From Epiperipatus broadwayi (taxonomy: Eukaryota; Onychophora; Udeonychophora; Euonychophora; Peripatidae), in NCBI GenBank assembly GCA_028023455.1, contig JAQFVV010000029.1, forward strand, positions 10,520,644 to 10,584,643: 64,000 bases of DNA, written 5' to 3'. Every line of letters begins with the position of its first letter. The first letter of the stretch is position 1. This document shows positions 1 through 12,892 of the stretch, piece after piece. The position numbers and the translations under genes were made by a program. Under the pieces are notes generated by a model. It searched no databases, had not been told where the DNA came from, and worked only from the letters and a program-made list of their open reading frames with translations.

Positions 1-1950
1 TAAAAAGGAATATCAATAAGACTGATAATTAATGATACAAACTCATATTTTTACAGAATATCAATATGACTGGCGAATAATATTTTTAAAGAATATATTA
101 ATAACATTAGCAGTTCTTATATTAAAAACAATAAAAATTTGATAAAAAAAGTTAAAGATAAGACAGATCAAAATAGTAATTATAATATAACAATGGTAAA
201 AATAGATTTTGTAAAGATTCACCAATTTCAATGTAGAAAAGCACAGAATTAGCAATTAATAGGTATAAAAATGCTGATAAAAAAATAAATAAAAGTTATG
301 AAAATTAGTTGTAAAGAAATCACATTTGAATTTAATGAAGATTAATATAAACAACAAAAGGTGCTAAATAATATACATATATGGAGGAATTAGAGGCATT
401 AATGATTAATAAAAATGCTCAAGTTTTTATAAAAAGATATGTTAGTGACAATCTATATTTAACAAAAGCCAAAGGCAAATAGATTTTTTCTTAGAAAATA
501 TTAATAAATTATAAGACAAAAAGAAACAAAGTTAGCATATTTAGATATTATGCTAATAAAATTATGTATTAAAGGTAAATGCAAACTAGAAATGACCATA
601 TATATATATATAAACTAATATTGATAATAATATAATTAATTGAAATTCAAATATGGACAAAAAAATATAAGTTCAAGAATGTATAGGGCTATAAGTTATT
701 CTTCAAATAAGGGGATTATAGTAATCAGGAAAAATTAATAATTAAAGAATTTAAAAATAAAGATTATTCAATAAAACTTATAAAATATGATATAAAATTA
801 TTAGAAGATTCAATAAAAAAAGAAAAAAATATTAATAATGATAAATGCAATAAAAATAAATATATGGATATAAAAACTTATAACAACAACATAATAAAAA
901 ATATAAATAAAATTTAAAATAATAAAAGAAAAAAACATACTTAATATATTAGACAATAAATATATTGAAAATGTAAAAATTTGTATAAATGATGCATATA
1001 AAATTGAATACAAAACATGTCAAGCAAATAATATCAAAAATAATTATGTAGATGACACAAAGAATTCAATTTATATAAGATTAATCCACCACAAATATGA
1101 TAAAAGATCACTTATTTGTTTACATTCACTAGAGATAGGATATAAACTTAAAAAAGATGGCGTACAAATAATTCATCAATGAAAGTAACAAAAGGGATAC
1201 AAAAATTAACGAAACTATCATAAATAAAAATTCTAAATCAATTTTAAATAGACACGTGAGTTCGAAAACAGTACTTTTATAAAAATATAGTTTATTAAAT
1301 AAATATATAGATTAAAAATAGAATAAGAAATAATTTAAAAGATGTTCATAGAGGAATTAATACACAAAGTATAAGGCAGTTTAAATTTTGTTAGTTAAAA
1401 GTTTTTATAGGTAAAGGAGATAAGGTTATATATATTAAAAAGAATTAAAATTTTTGAAAAAAGTAGAAATGACAATTATATAATAATTTAGCAGTGCATG
1501 ATTAAGACTGTAATGGAATAATTAAAATGATAAAAATAAAATAAAATTATTAAAAAGTTTTAAAGTTATATAAATATATATTAAAAATATAAAACAATTT
1601 ATGCAAAAGAAATCAAACAAAAATAAGAATAAAAACATGAAGACTGATGTTTATAAAATTATTAAAAATATACAAAGATATATTACTATTGTGTGCATTA
1701 AAATATTAGTATTTTGAAAAATCTATAATAGAAAATATTATATGTAATATGTTATGTAATTAATTATACCTGTTTATGTATATATAAATATGTACTAATT
1801 GTATTGTCATATATATTTAAATAGTGTAGGTCTGATGAAGGCTGTTTGTCAATTGAAACAAAAGAAAATATCGAGGAATACATTTTATTAGATTGCATGT
1901 AAAATGTGATTTTATAAAGGCGTATAAATACTATTATTTAGATATACAAA
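1..1950 (+). pseudogene. Decayed, very A-rich repeat with coding-like stretches
   Basis: The plus strand is strongly A-rich and contains lysine/isoleucine/asparagine-rich open stretches separated by stops, for example EELEALMINKNAQVFIKRYV near 380-460 and NNYVDDTKNSIYIRLIHHKY near 1035-1100. The style resembles the Penelope-like copies at 18-22 kb and 27-28 kb, but no RT or GIY-YIG motif is certain. At 1831 there is a CTGATGAAGGC...GAAAC string that could be a decayed hammerhead core. Most likely an old retroelement; class uncertain. Confidence 0.3.
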
Positions 1951-2399
1951 AATCAATGCATAAAGAAATAAAAAGAACTCTTTTTGGCATGATATTTTAT
2001 ATGAGAAAGTTTTATTGACTTGCTTATTGATCCAAATTTTAATTTGACAAAAATAGTATGTTTATCCAACCCCATTTAATGATTTTTCTATCTACTATGG
2101 AAGTGGATGTAAAAAGAAGACCTGTTTCAACAATCTGGATGTGTCACCAATGCATCACCCATTAAAGTGAAAGAAATAATTTTTCGTTAATGCTAGTGGT
2201 GGTAAAATAGAAAGTGGTAGCAGTAGTAAAGATAAGAATTTTATTTTCTGAATATAGATACATGGAATGAGTAACTGCTTGGTGTGAATTCTTCAAGATC
2301 TGAATAGAAGCATTTGTATTAAGATGCTATCAATATTTAAAATAGATATAATGGTTTTTTGTAAAGTTCATTTTTTAAGAAAACATTTAAATGAATAGA

Positions 2400-4830
2400 T
2401 AAATGATTATATGATTTTTTTGGAAAAGCAGAGTCTCAAATGAAAGGAAACTGCATAGTTTGGGATTTGCTGTAAAATATAATTTAGTATCTTCAACTGT
2501 TGAATTTCTAGATGTATTAATGAAAGGCTAATAATATTAAAATTTGATTTATATAGTGGTTTTCATGACCATTTTATCAGCATTAGTTTTAGAAAAAAAG
2601 CTTTTTTTTGCTAGATAGTGTTATTACATCAATACCATTAAAATATCATTTTTTTCTTATTGAAGACATTATACTCATGATGATAGAAACAATGAATTTA
2701 CCTAATCCAAAGTTACTGAAAATAATATTTCTGGTGCTAATTACAACTAAAATGATCTGCTGTTATTAAATTTTTGAAAAACACACATGATTACCATGCC
2801 CACTTTGTTTAGATAGAAAAATTGCTATAAAATGGATATATACCATCAAAACAATGGCATTCTACAGGTTGCATTGTAATTGGCTGTCAGACGCAGAAAA
2901 AGTTTATATAAACATTTGTAGATGCAGATTGTTGGATAGATCACAAATTTGTACATTTCAAAATTAAGAGGATAATTGCATTAAAAAATAGATTCTAGAA
3001 GCATGTAATATTTATGCTAAATTTCAATAGCCATTAAACATTAAAATGACTAACTTATATTTTGAGATCATCATGTTATTGTGGCATGTACTCTTTAAGA
3101 GATGTATTGTGGGTAGAAGAAAGACTATTGCCAGGATCATTAAAAAGAAGAACTCTTACTTGTTGTTTCTCCATTTAACAGAACATTAAACTGAATGTGG
3201 AGCTTTATATAAAAATTTAAATGCGGAGTTCGCATTATTACAAGAAAATGAAAGGATTTAAACTACCAAAAAGATAGAGACATTTAATGATCATAATCAG
3301 TTTGGATATTTTTTAATGCTATAAAAGTGATATATATAATACAAATAAATAACCAATGTTTATTTATAAAGTTAAATATAAAATAATATATGCATGTCCA
3401 TGTATAAAAAAATTTGTGTATTTCTATGATTATGTATGTAGATATATTTCCTGCATAAAAATATGTCTAGATAACTCTGCATTCGAAAATAGTAAAACAT
3501 TGGTTGGAATTTGACAATGCTTGAGATTTCTTTTAATATGATTTATGTTCTGCTACATAGGATAAAATATTGGGTTATCTAAGACTATATAAGATTTTTA
3601 GTGCAAACAAGTTTTTTTTTCTATTTAATTAATTATTTCTCTATTTTCTTTTGCCTTACAGTTGTCACCACTTAGAATAGTATAGAGCTTAATCAGAATA
3701 GGCTTTCTCTTGCTATAATCATCTCTGTATTATTGAAATTGTGTCTTTGTGTAATATTTTTATTCTTTTATTACACATATAATAATTGTAATCTTTTTTC
3801 TTTGTTTTCTGTATTTTTAACCTTTCTTACTCTCTTTGCTTTTTATTTACAGGTTAGGAATGTCTATATTTATTTTTGAGTGGCTATTAATGATTATGAT
3901 AGTGATTATAAGCAATAAATAGTAAACTAAGAATATTAGAGCTGTACCATAAATTAGTACTGCATACAACAATGTTCAAAATTTAAAATACATCTTTATA
4001 TTAATGGTAAAGTTTATAATATATTGCTGAACAAGTAGTGAGTACATTCAGAAAAAATATTCATTTAAACACAGTTTGATAAGCATAGAATAAAAAAGCC
4101 TTCCATTATTAAAATGCCTGGATGTAAACCTTGTGATTAGAACTGTGTTAATAAGTATGAAAAGATATATATTTATGAAATTATCTAACCAAAATCAGGT
4201 AAATCTTTAAATAATATCATGTGATTATTGCAGACAGTTTCTATTGCTCACTATGCTTTTAATATAATTTATTGTAGCATTTGATTGACAGTTAATTATG
4301 ATGGCATTTTACTTTTAATTATAAGTTTGTACTTTTTTCATCATCTAGTTTTAATTGGAAATGTCTTTAGAAAAATTCAAACTACATTTAAACTTTTTAA
4401 TTACATTCATCTGTTAGTAATAACACACATATTAGTATATAATACAATATTTTAAATGGTATTATTCACCTCTTCTCATCAGGTGTTGTCAGCCTGACCA
4501 ATGACATTAATAGCATAGAAATTGATTCACATTATCAAGCTGATAGCCATATAAGCCAAAATATTATGGGCGAGAGATCAAACAATCACTGAAAGAATTA
4601 AAAAGCTGAAATGGAAATGAACCGGACTTGAATCTGTTACTTAAATAAATAACAATAGATGGAAAACTAAAGTCTTCAAAAGGATTTCACACAATTGTAA
4701 AAGGCTTTGAAGCATCATATATGAGGGGAATGGAAGAGATAAAAAAGTTTTCTAGAGTGATGTGAAGAAGAGAAACTGATCTTCATCCTATAGTAGAAAG
4801 ATAATCATTGGAAGTAATGATGATAATGAT
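2400..4830 (+). pseudogene. RTE-type LINE relic (endonuclease and C-terminal remnants)
   Basis: Several frames carry recognisable pieces of an apurinic-type LINE endonuclease. Near 2430-2510 there is NERKLHSLGFAVKYN (the family pattern is HGVGFAVKN). Near 2715-2850 there is GANYN, DLLLLNF, KTHMITMPTLFR and KNCYK, then HQNNGI, matching the region before the catalytic Asp-His. Near 2915-2975 there is ADCWIDHKFVHFKI, the diagnostic (G)ADCWTDHxLV block of RTE elements. Near 4575-4680 there is ERIKKLKWK-TG...NNRWKTKV, resembling an RTE-type C-terminal tail. The RT between them is not recognisable. Stops and frameshifts are frequent, so the copy is long dead. A Z-family fragment lies inside it at about 4350-4432. 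Confidence 0.55.
4350..4432. repeat. Family Z foldback fragment
   Basis: The segment shares AATGTCTTTAGAAAAATT with the Z copy at 20 kb and TGTTAGTAATAACACACA (inverted) with the loop of the intact Z copy at 27.5 kb. Only about half of the element remains. Confidence 0.45.
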
Positions 4831-6075
4831 ACTTGATTGATTGAAGTTGTGCATTACCAAAAAAAAAGTTAAAGAAAATTCACTCTAAATAAAAGTAATC
4901 TATGATTTAAAAGCATATTGAATGACTGGTTTGAAAGAACAAAATCAATTATAAGCTGTAGGTGCACCAAGATTCTGTAAGACAGCATGAGCTAAAGTAA
5001 ATAAATGTTAGTGATTAAAATGAAAGTAGTAATAATTTAACATGGATGCCTGAAAAAATTTTGATGGATTCTCAATTTATAATTTTTGTGACCAAATATA
5101 TAAATAAGCCAAATATAATTTTCTCTATGGATATCATTTTTCACCATTTATTTCATCAATGTTGGTATCCACAATATCTTATCCAATATAAAGCTTATCT
5201 TTCAATATCTGTTGTTGAATGCTTACCATTTTTAATCAGCTAATAAGTTATTTTTTGCTTAAATATCAATTGTTATCAAAATAATATTAGTTATGATCCA
5301 TTAAGTTCTAATAAATATATTAAAAAGCTTCTAAGATTAGTTTCAAACCTGGAAAGTATCTCTGGTGAAACAAAGATGAAATTAAGTGTAATTAAAAAAT
5401 ATTATTCAAATGTTTCAATAATATCTTATGACAATGATGATCAACCAACAGTCCCTCATCTGATCCTATTGTATAGATAGAAATATGGAACATTAGCAAT
5501 TTGTCGACAACTTTTCTGATAAGCAATAGAATAATATTCAAAAATAAAAGATGGCTGAGTCACTAATAAAAGTATTCATTAACAATAGTATATTCTCTTT
5601 GATTTATGAGTGAATAACAAATATATTATTTTCTTTACCAGGATCCAGATAAGCTTGCTGATTAGCAATATGAAATGCTACCTGTGATTCCATGCAATGA
5701 TTGCAGATTTAATATAAGGATCATAAAAGTAATTCAATTAAAAAAATTCCACATATCATAATAATTGATGATAAAATGATTACCAATATGATTAACTTTT
5801 TAATGTAACTATAAAATGTCCTACAGAAAAATCCAAAAAAGACTTGAACTGCTTCATATCTTCAGGACCAAATGAAGAATAGCCATATAATACAAGAATA
5901 ATTTTTGCCATACCAGCTAACAAATTTGATCTTAACATATCTAGAAGTAGGACCAAACACAATTCTGGAGATTGTTAATCTTCAAAAGACACATTAATGT
6001 ATTCGTGGGCAGCTTGACTTTGATTTACATATTTTTGCAAATTTCTTTCAGATTTTGATTTTTCATTTTAAAAAC
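4831..6075. other. No recognisable gene
   Basis: AT-rich sequence with scattered short open frames on both strands (for example a 65-codon frame at 5046). No family motif, splice-bounded exon or terminal repeat was recognised. Confidence 0.4.
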
Positions 6076-6092
6076 AATAATGAATAATACAT

Positions 6093-6287
6093 CACATGAT
6101 CACTGTTCCTTATGCTTGCTCATAACTGTTATTAAACAGGCAAAACTCTCCATACAAACAAGAAACTAGTCTGGGATATTGAATGAGTAGACACTAGATG
6201 GGGATTTTATGCACAAGCCTTCTGGCATCCATTGATTACTCTTGCTTGCACTGAGTGGCACTGCTGTATGGAGAGTTTTGCCTGTTT
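6093..6287 (-). mobile_element. Family X foldback element, copy X1 (inverted orientation)
   Basis: The ends carry the family X terminal blocks: CATCACATGATCAC and CATAACTGTTATTAAACAGG on the left, GGAGAGTTTTGCCTGTTTAA on the right. The arms contain the TTACTC...GCACTGAGTGGCACT block. The copy is flanked by a 17 bp target duplication, AATAATGAATAATACAT at 6076-6092 and the same with one mismatch at 6288-6304. Only the last part of the family's hammerhead region (GAAACTAGTCTGG, near 6162) remains, so the core is 5'-truncated and inactive. Confidence 0.75.
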
Positions 6288-6304
6288 AATAATGAACAAT
6301 ACAT

Positions 6305-9300
6305 AGATATTATGTATTTAATAAAGAACTTTTTCTAATCATCATTTGATTTAATTCTTAGTTTTACAGCAAAAAAAAATCATTAAAAAAGATTATTAAT
6401 TCAATGGGAAAGGTCACCCTCTAATAGCTGACCAGAGGAGTCCTAGGGTGATAAAAACTATAAAAACCAAGATTTCCATGCTATGTTAATGTTTATAAGA
6501 GATAGCAATGCTAAAAGTAAATTTAATAAATTCTATGCATAAATTCTAATAAATTATTAGATTTAAGAGAAGATTCATTACTGACATTTTCATTTTCATA
6601 AAGTCAAAGATTAATATAAATAGTCATTCAGTCATATTGTTAAAATTACAAATATAACAGAAAATCTTTCTGAATATTTTTTTTGTTTGCTCTGCACAGC
6701 TTAGAACAGTGGTAGGGCACAAAAAACAGGCTAAAGAATCTCTGGATGAAAGCTCATATTCTATCACAATGCTCATCACATGCCTCCCCTCCCCAGCAAT
6801 ACATTATTCAATAATTTTTTATTTACTAATTTATATTATTTATTATTTGAAAAAAAAGAAAAAAGAAGCTATTTATGAGTAAAGGGCACCTATTATAAAT
6901 ATTCTTGCAATATCAAAGCATGGCTTTATTATGGATTGAGTTTGGTAAAATATGAACTCTAAATAATGAAAACAATTTACCAAATTAATATGAATCACTA
7001 AAACAATTAGTATATGCTTAAGCTTCATTAAAATTAATATATGCTTGTTTATAAAATTAACATGTTTCATTTGGATGATTAAAAATTATTTAGTAGATCC
7101 GAATGATTTCAAATGTCAGATAGGTATGTTTTAAAAATACTGAATAAAAAATATTGACAACAGGAAAACAGAATAATAATGTACTGTGACTATAATAATT
7201 ACAGGAAGTGACCACAAAACTTCATTTCTAGATAATTGTATTATTACTGCATCATTATAACATACCAAATGGTAATCAAAAACCAAAGATGCTTAACCAA
7301 TAGTTTTACCAAGCAGAAAAAAATTATTAAAGGAACTATCGAACTAAGCCTTCTAACAATAGTGAATTTGGAATGAAGAAATGTTTGACATAAAGCATTA
7401 ATAAAAAAATAATTTAGTATTAAAATTGAAATTTTCTTCCTTCCCTGGCTACTTACTACTGACATTAATATAACAATTTTCATTGAACATAATGTGGAGA
7501 TCTAAAACAACTCGTGCTACTACTTTTTTGTAAAAATTTTTGTATTTATATATAGGGTCTGAGTGATTCTTCTTTGACACTTAAAACAAGACTTAAAAAT
7601 GCACAGTTTAAAATTATTAAAAAGGCTCATTTAAAATAGTCTATAGAATAAAATAGTGAATGTAATAGGAAATATACATATTGATTATAAGGTCTCACAT
7701 TAATGCCTATTTTAATTCGATATCTAAACTTTATTACCTCATTTATAGGATTAGCTCTGTCTGTAATAATTGTATGCACTACATTTTGCTCTTCTATACT
7801 ATTTTCAGTTGTATATTTTTTATTAGCTGCATTCAACTAAAAAGTCTTTCTTCCTACGAAAATAACATTTTATTCAAAATAATTTTTGAATTAAATTTTA
7901 GTTTATATACATTTTTATGAATATTGCACCCATATTTTTATTTAATTACTTGTTGTTGTATATATATATTTAAAACATACAGAACTGTCACAGAATAAAT
8001 TCAATTAAAATTTCTAAAGGCTAAAATAATAATAAATAAAAATAATATTTTTACCTGCTACAAATTCTAACATTTTCATTAGCAAAAACAAATTAATTAA
8101 AGACAAGGTATGGAATCCATTAACCAGAACAAATTTTCTATTTATAGTGATGAACTTTACTTAGTTCAGTTAATAAAATACTGACTAGGAAGTAGAAATG
8201 ATTCAGTATACATTCCCGTGGTTAACAATATTCTCACCTATATCCTAGAGAAAAAGAATTTTTGGTTACATCATAATTAAGAGAAAAAAATATTCATATG
8301 CTAATATCTTAATTTCAATTTTTAGAAAACATGCTAATATATGCCCCAAAGCAATTTCGGATAAAATATTAAATTAACTCATTTGTGAATAGGTGCTAAA
8401 TATCACAAAAGCATATTTTTCTTTTTCAATTAATTTTACAGTATTTTATCAAAACTTGGATATTTTTCCAGATTTCAATTTAGTTTAGGCTTTTTTTTTT
8501 TTAATTGTTCATTTATTGGTTAGTAAATAAAATCTGGCTATTTTTCAACTTCAGGATAAATAAGGAACTAAAACCTGTAAATCCCACTACTTGTCATATG
8601 ACTAACCCTCTGGAGAGTAATGTCTTTTCTTGTACTTATTCTTTGGAAGGAGATAGTAGGCTGCTTAACTAGTATTGAAATGTAGGATATATATATACAT
8701 TGCTGTATTCTTTCTCACTAATTTTATATTTAATTCTAAATTTAATTAAAAAATTAAATGTATTAACATTTAATAAAATCTAAGATAATAATTAAAAAAC
8801 CTGAACCTATTTGTTTTTATATAAAGTAAAAATAAAGATTTTACATTAAAAACTTCATTATTAAATCTGTATTGCCTCTTAATGCCTACTTTGGAAAGCT
8901 ATCTATAAACGGTTCCAAAGACTATTGTTTTGAAAATAGAAAACTAAATTCAAACAAGTGCACATTCTTATTTAACACCTGTTTGCATTTCATAATAATC
9001 TAGATTTTACCACCTCAACAATAATAATGCTTTATTTCATTTCATTATATAAAAGCTGTGTAATATGAATGAACTGTGAACAAGCAATTAATTTCAAAAA
9101 CTTCTAAAAATCTGTTCAATCAAATACCCTTAAACAAATAAATAAATAAATTATAACTTTGCTTCTGATACTTTTTTTTACATATTTGGCTGGCAATGAA
9201 AATCATATCTGTAGTGATTCATAGTTGTCTAAAACCTATTCAACAAAATCCTTGAAAGTATCTTTGCTGTAGCAAATGATTATGATATTCCAGGATAAGT

Positions 9301-9689
9301 ATATTCTCTCTATTTTTATAAATAAAAACAATAGAAGAATCCTTACGATCATGTGATAAGATTTCATGATTTCATACATTTCTACAAGTTTTCTATAGGT
9401 TTTAAACTAATCACCACTATATTTAAAAAGTTTTGTAAGTATCTCATCAGAATCCCCCAGTCTTCCCATTTATAGATTACAAATTTTTTTTTTTTATTTC
9501 ACTAAGTTGGAAAACTTTTTCATATTTAAATGAATACATAAGATGGATATATCATTAAAGGCAATCAGAATTTTAGTCATCATTCAAAAATTGATCAAAA
9601 TACACTTTATACTGAATAATATTTCTGTAGATACCACTCTCATGTGAGGTAGGGAGTGGTTCCTACCCACTTTTAACAACTTGTGGAAA
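6305..9689. other. No recognisable gene
   Basis: AT-rich DNA. Short frames at 7244-7483 and 7627-7836 (minus) and 7681-7920 (plus) overlap each other and show no domain. Poly-A/T runs and an AAAT-type microsatellite near 9137 are the only structure seen. Confidence 0.4.
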
Positions 9690-9694
9690 GATGT

Positions 9695-10210
9695 AACCAT
9701 AAACATATGACCAAAGACATGTGAAAAATATTTATCCCTACCTTGTGTGAAAACAGTATAGTGAAACATTATACTACAGAAGTATACATTATTGGATAAT
9801 CTCTAGTCTAATGAATGACTAATAAAAATTATTAATATACTTTCATTAAGTAATTTGTATCATAGTTGTGAGGGCAGCACATTTGATACATTAATTAAAC
9901 TGTGGTAATTTTCTATCTGTATGTATATAAGTATTGCATAATGACAAAGATATGTGTAAGAGATTGTGTTCTAGGCCAACTGATGAGTGCTAGCTCAGCA
10001 TGAAATTTGCATCTTAGAGATCATAGATCTTTTTCGCATCTTTGATCATACATTTATGATTACATTCCTCTGCAAGATGTTAAAAACATATGGAAAACAT
10101 TCCCTACTTTGCATGAGAGAAGTATAGTGAAAATTACACTACAGAAATATTATTTATTAATGGATTATCTCTAGTCTAATAAATGACTAATAAAAATTAT
10201 TAACACTCTA
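9695..10210 (+). repeat. Family V tandem partial dimer, period about 368 bp, with a hammerhead
   Basis: Two ~135 bp direct repeats (about 9700-9837 and 10075-10205) share GTATAGTGAAA, CTCTAGTCTAAT and GACTAATAAAAATTATTAA. The second block starts 368 bp after the first (CTCTAGTCTA at 9801 and 10169). A hammerhead core lies between them. A 1.3-unit tandem array with a ribozyme in each unit is the arrangement described for metazoan retrozymes and Penelope pLTRs. The expected ribozyme in the left unit is lost. Confidence 0.6.
9974..10020 (+). ncRNA. Hammerhead ribozyme, family V (partly decayed)
   Basis: CTGATGA is at 9980-9986. Stem II pairs GTGCT (9987-9991) with AGCAT (9997-10001, one G-U). 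GAAA is at 10002-10005. Stem III is A-T...A-T around a short loop, and the cleavage triplet ATC ends at 10013. Stem I retains AA/TT and one C-G but has a C-A mismatch. Compared with the copy at 14.2 kb, stem III has gained two bases, so activity is doubtful. Confidence 0.6.
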
Positions 10211-11125
10211 TACTGCTTGAATTATCATTATTGTCACATAAAAGAATGCCATTTCTGAATTTATTAGGGTTATATTGTTGGTTTGTTTGTTTTCATATCC
10301 ATAGAAAAGATAAAATACTGTTTTAAAATTAAAAATTAAATTTATTTTTCTCACTTTTAAAACTGCAAAGCCACATATAATTGTATGTTAATCACGTAAA
10401 TGTATAATTTAAACAAAATCATATAATCTGCTTATAGTTATTCTTTAATTATTGTTTCCAAGATGCTAATAATTAAAATAAAAAACAACAACATTAGATT
10501 ACTAACAAGATAACAGTAATATTTATCATGATAGTTAAGTATAAATACTCCAATTAATATAAGCAAGCACATAATATAAATTGTGAAACAACTAATAGTT
10601 CCTTTTAGTTAACTAGGTTTTTCCTCTCAATATATTTATTTCATTAATGTTACATAGCATGTTAGTTTGATGATTTTGACTTTATTCCAAATGTGATACA
10701 TTTTAGTGTTTTTTCTTAGTTTTTCATTTGTTATGATTCAGCTAGAGATAGATTTGACAGACTCAGTCTTCATTTTTATATTGACCAGAATTTTGTATGC
10801 CAGGCTCTTGATTAAGTCTTTAAGTTACGGCTTATGCTTGGTCTCTAGTGGGTTGTATTATTTTGTTGTTAATCAAATTCCAAGTTCCATAAACCTATGT
10901 GGAAGGGCCATCATTTCATTTCTTTGTTTAATTTTTATCACCGTATTTCTAAAAAATTGTTCTTCATTTTGATGGGGGTGAATAAAAGTTTTGTGTCTTA
11001 CTAGCCACAGAACCATCGTAAAAAATAAGCTAAGCCATATGAAAGCAAATTATTTAGATTGAATGCTTTTTTTAATGATATTATGGTGTAGTAGTTATTA
11101 TTAAGGTTGTTGGAGAATATTTTTT
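10211..11125. other. AT-rich region, possible LINE 3' flank
   Basis: This lies just past the C-terminal end of the minus-strand LINE at 11.1-12.35 kb and may include its 3' UTR. The 88-codon plus-strand frame at 10706-10972 is hydrophobic but has no recognised domain and is probably chance. Confidence 0.35.
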
Positions 11126-12346
11126 TTATTTTTTCAGTCCTGTGCAAGAATTAATTAAGTGGTCAAAGGTTTCTTCTTCTTTGTTGCATAGTTGGCAAAT
11201 GGCATCTAGGTTGGCATTGCCTTTTTTATGTTTAAGGAACCAATTGGTGGGCATGGAGTCCATATTAATTTTAATCGATAGGTCCAGATACTTCGGCTCC
11301 ATGTCCCACCACTTGAATAGCTTTGTTATCCTTTGATTAGTGATGTTTAGCAACCCCTGTGCTGGTGTTAAATGGGGATATAATAGACTATAGGCATCCC
11401 AAATTTTCAAATTATTGGTGAATGCTTGCTCTGACAGCATTGAGACACTTTTTAAGTTGCTAATACATGAGTCCAACTAGTTAACTTTGTTAGAGGGTGG
11501 TGGTCAGTTGGTAACACTGGATTTAATATGACTTGATAGCTTGTTTGTCTGCTTAGGTTTTTTACTAGGTTGTGTGTCTTTTGTATTTCATAGGCTTTCA
11601 AGGAATGGAAAGACATGCCATTGTATTTCCTTGGCCATTGCATGGATGCTTTCTTGCCTTTCCAAAATAGTCTGGTTGCTGATGTATTTATTTATTTTTT
11701 GATAAAACTTTTGGTGAGCTTGATGGTAGGCAGATAATAATTTGATTCTTGCCATAATTTTCATATTTAACAATGCCACCTTACCCTGAAGCGATAGGTA
11801 GACTATGGCTAATTTTTTGGAAAATGTGTCCATTTGAATCAATGATGAACTTCTGTACTTCCCTGGACATCGGAGTGTATGATTTTGCAATTGAAAAACC
11901 TAGGAATCTTTGAGGCTGAGCTTTAAATTTGGAGTTGATTCTTGTACCTGTAGAAATTTTCCAGGTAGCATATTTCTGTGTTTATTTTGAGGCCTGGGAT
12001 TACCTCAATTTGGGCCAATATCTTTGTACAGTTTAGGAAAGATTTTTGCTGAAGAGAGGAAGATTAGAACATCATCCATATAAGCAACAGCTTTGATGAC
12101 TTTGTTGAGCCTATGGCAGTATATTCCTGGCATTAGTAGTTCTATTTTTTTCAAAAGAGGATCTATGTAGGCCACAAACAATAGGACACTTAATGGAGAG
12201 CTCTGTGGGATAGATGTATCAGGCTTGAACACATTCAATAAATTACCATTTAGTGTAATTGAAATTTCCCTATTGCTGAGTAAATTCATGATTATGTTAA
12301 CTAGCTTTTTAATCTGTAAAATCACAGAATAATCATTAAAATACAT
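11126..12346 (-). pseudogene. LINE B: RT fragment and C-terminal zinc-knuckle domain
   Basis: Minus-strand frames give in order an RT palm segment (SSPLSVLLFVAYIDPLL, then AVAYMDDVLIFLSS at ~12060-12095, with intact YMDD), a thumb/connection region (GKVALLNMKIMARIKLLSAY) and a C-terminal domain with CQLCNKEEETFDHLINSC, a C-x2-C-x8-H-x4-C zinc knuckle (zf-RVT). At least three frame changes separate these pieces, and the endonuclease and N-terminal RT are absent. It is therefore a 5'-truncated, dead non-LTR retrotransposon copy. It is a different family from LINE A, and its clade is not assigned. Confidence 0.75.
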
Positions 12347-12879
12347 TTAGTTTACACAATTTATCTTCAAGATAAGATTTCTGATATTTTAAACTGAAGC
12401 ATTTAGCAGATATTTAAAATCAAATGAAGCCTCATTGGCTTTTTCCTAAAAAAAAAAAAAGCTTTTAAACTAATTGTAATTAATAAAAGCACTATTGGAA
12501 AATGGCAACAATTTGATTTGTAATTAGACCATTCTTCATTGGTCAGTTTTAGAAACAATCATTTGCTACTTTCTAAATCTATTCCAATCAAGAGACTATA
12601 ATAGATTTATATATTTTAAATTCATTTTTTCACAACCCATAAAAATTGCAGTATTTTTTTTATAATGTAAAATAATAATTGAAATTAATTTAAATAATAA
12701 CATCTTAGTATTATTATACAGGTATTAAAATGATGAATACAGATATCTTATATATACATATTAAGATATTTATCTCTCATGATTGGATGAAAGTAATAAT
12801 AACATACTTAGAGTTGTTCTAGCTGAAAAGCTCATTTTTTTATTTTAAACTTTCATATTTCTTTAATTAGATAAATAAT
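12347..12879. other. No recognisable gene
   Basis: AT-rich spacer between LINE B and foldback Y1; nothing recognised. Confidence 0.4.
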
Positions 12880-12892
12880 AAATCTAATTTAT

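Noticed and set aside
61-1013. Hydrophobic minus-strand frames at 61-255 and 810-1013
   Set aside because: They are antisense to an A-rich decayed repeat; Phe/Ile/Tyr content only reflects the T-rich strand.
4475-4500. CTGATGAGAAGAGG on the minus strand
   Set aside because: No GAAA or stem III follows at any plausible spacing.
10706-10972. Hydrophobic 88-codon plus-strand frame suggesting a membrane protein
   Set aside because: No conserved motif, no splice context, and T-rich DNA yields such frames by chance.
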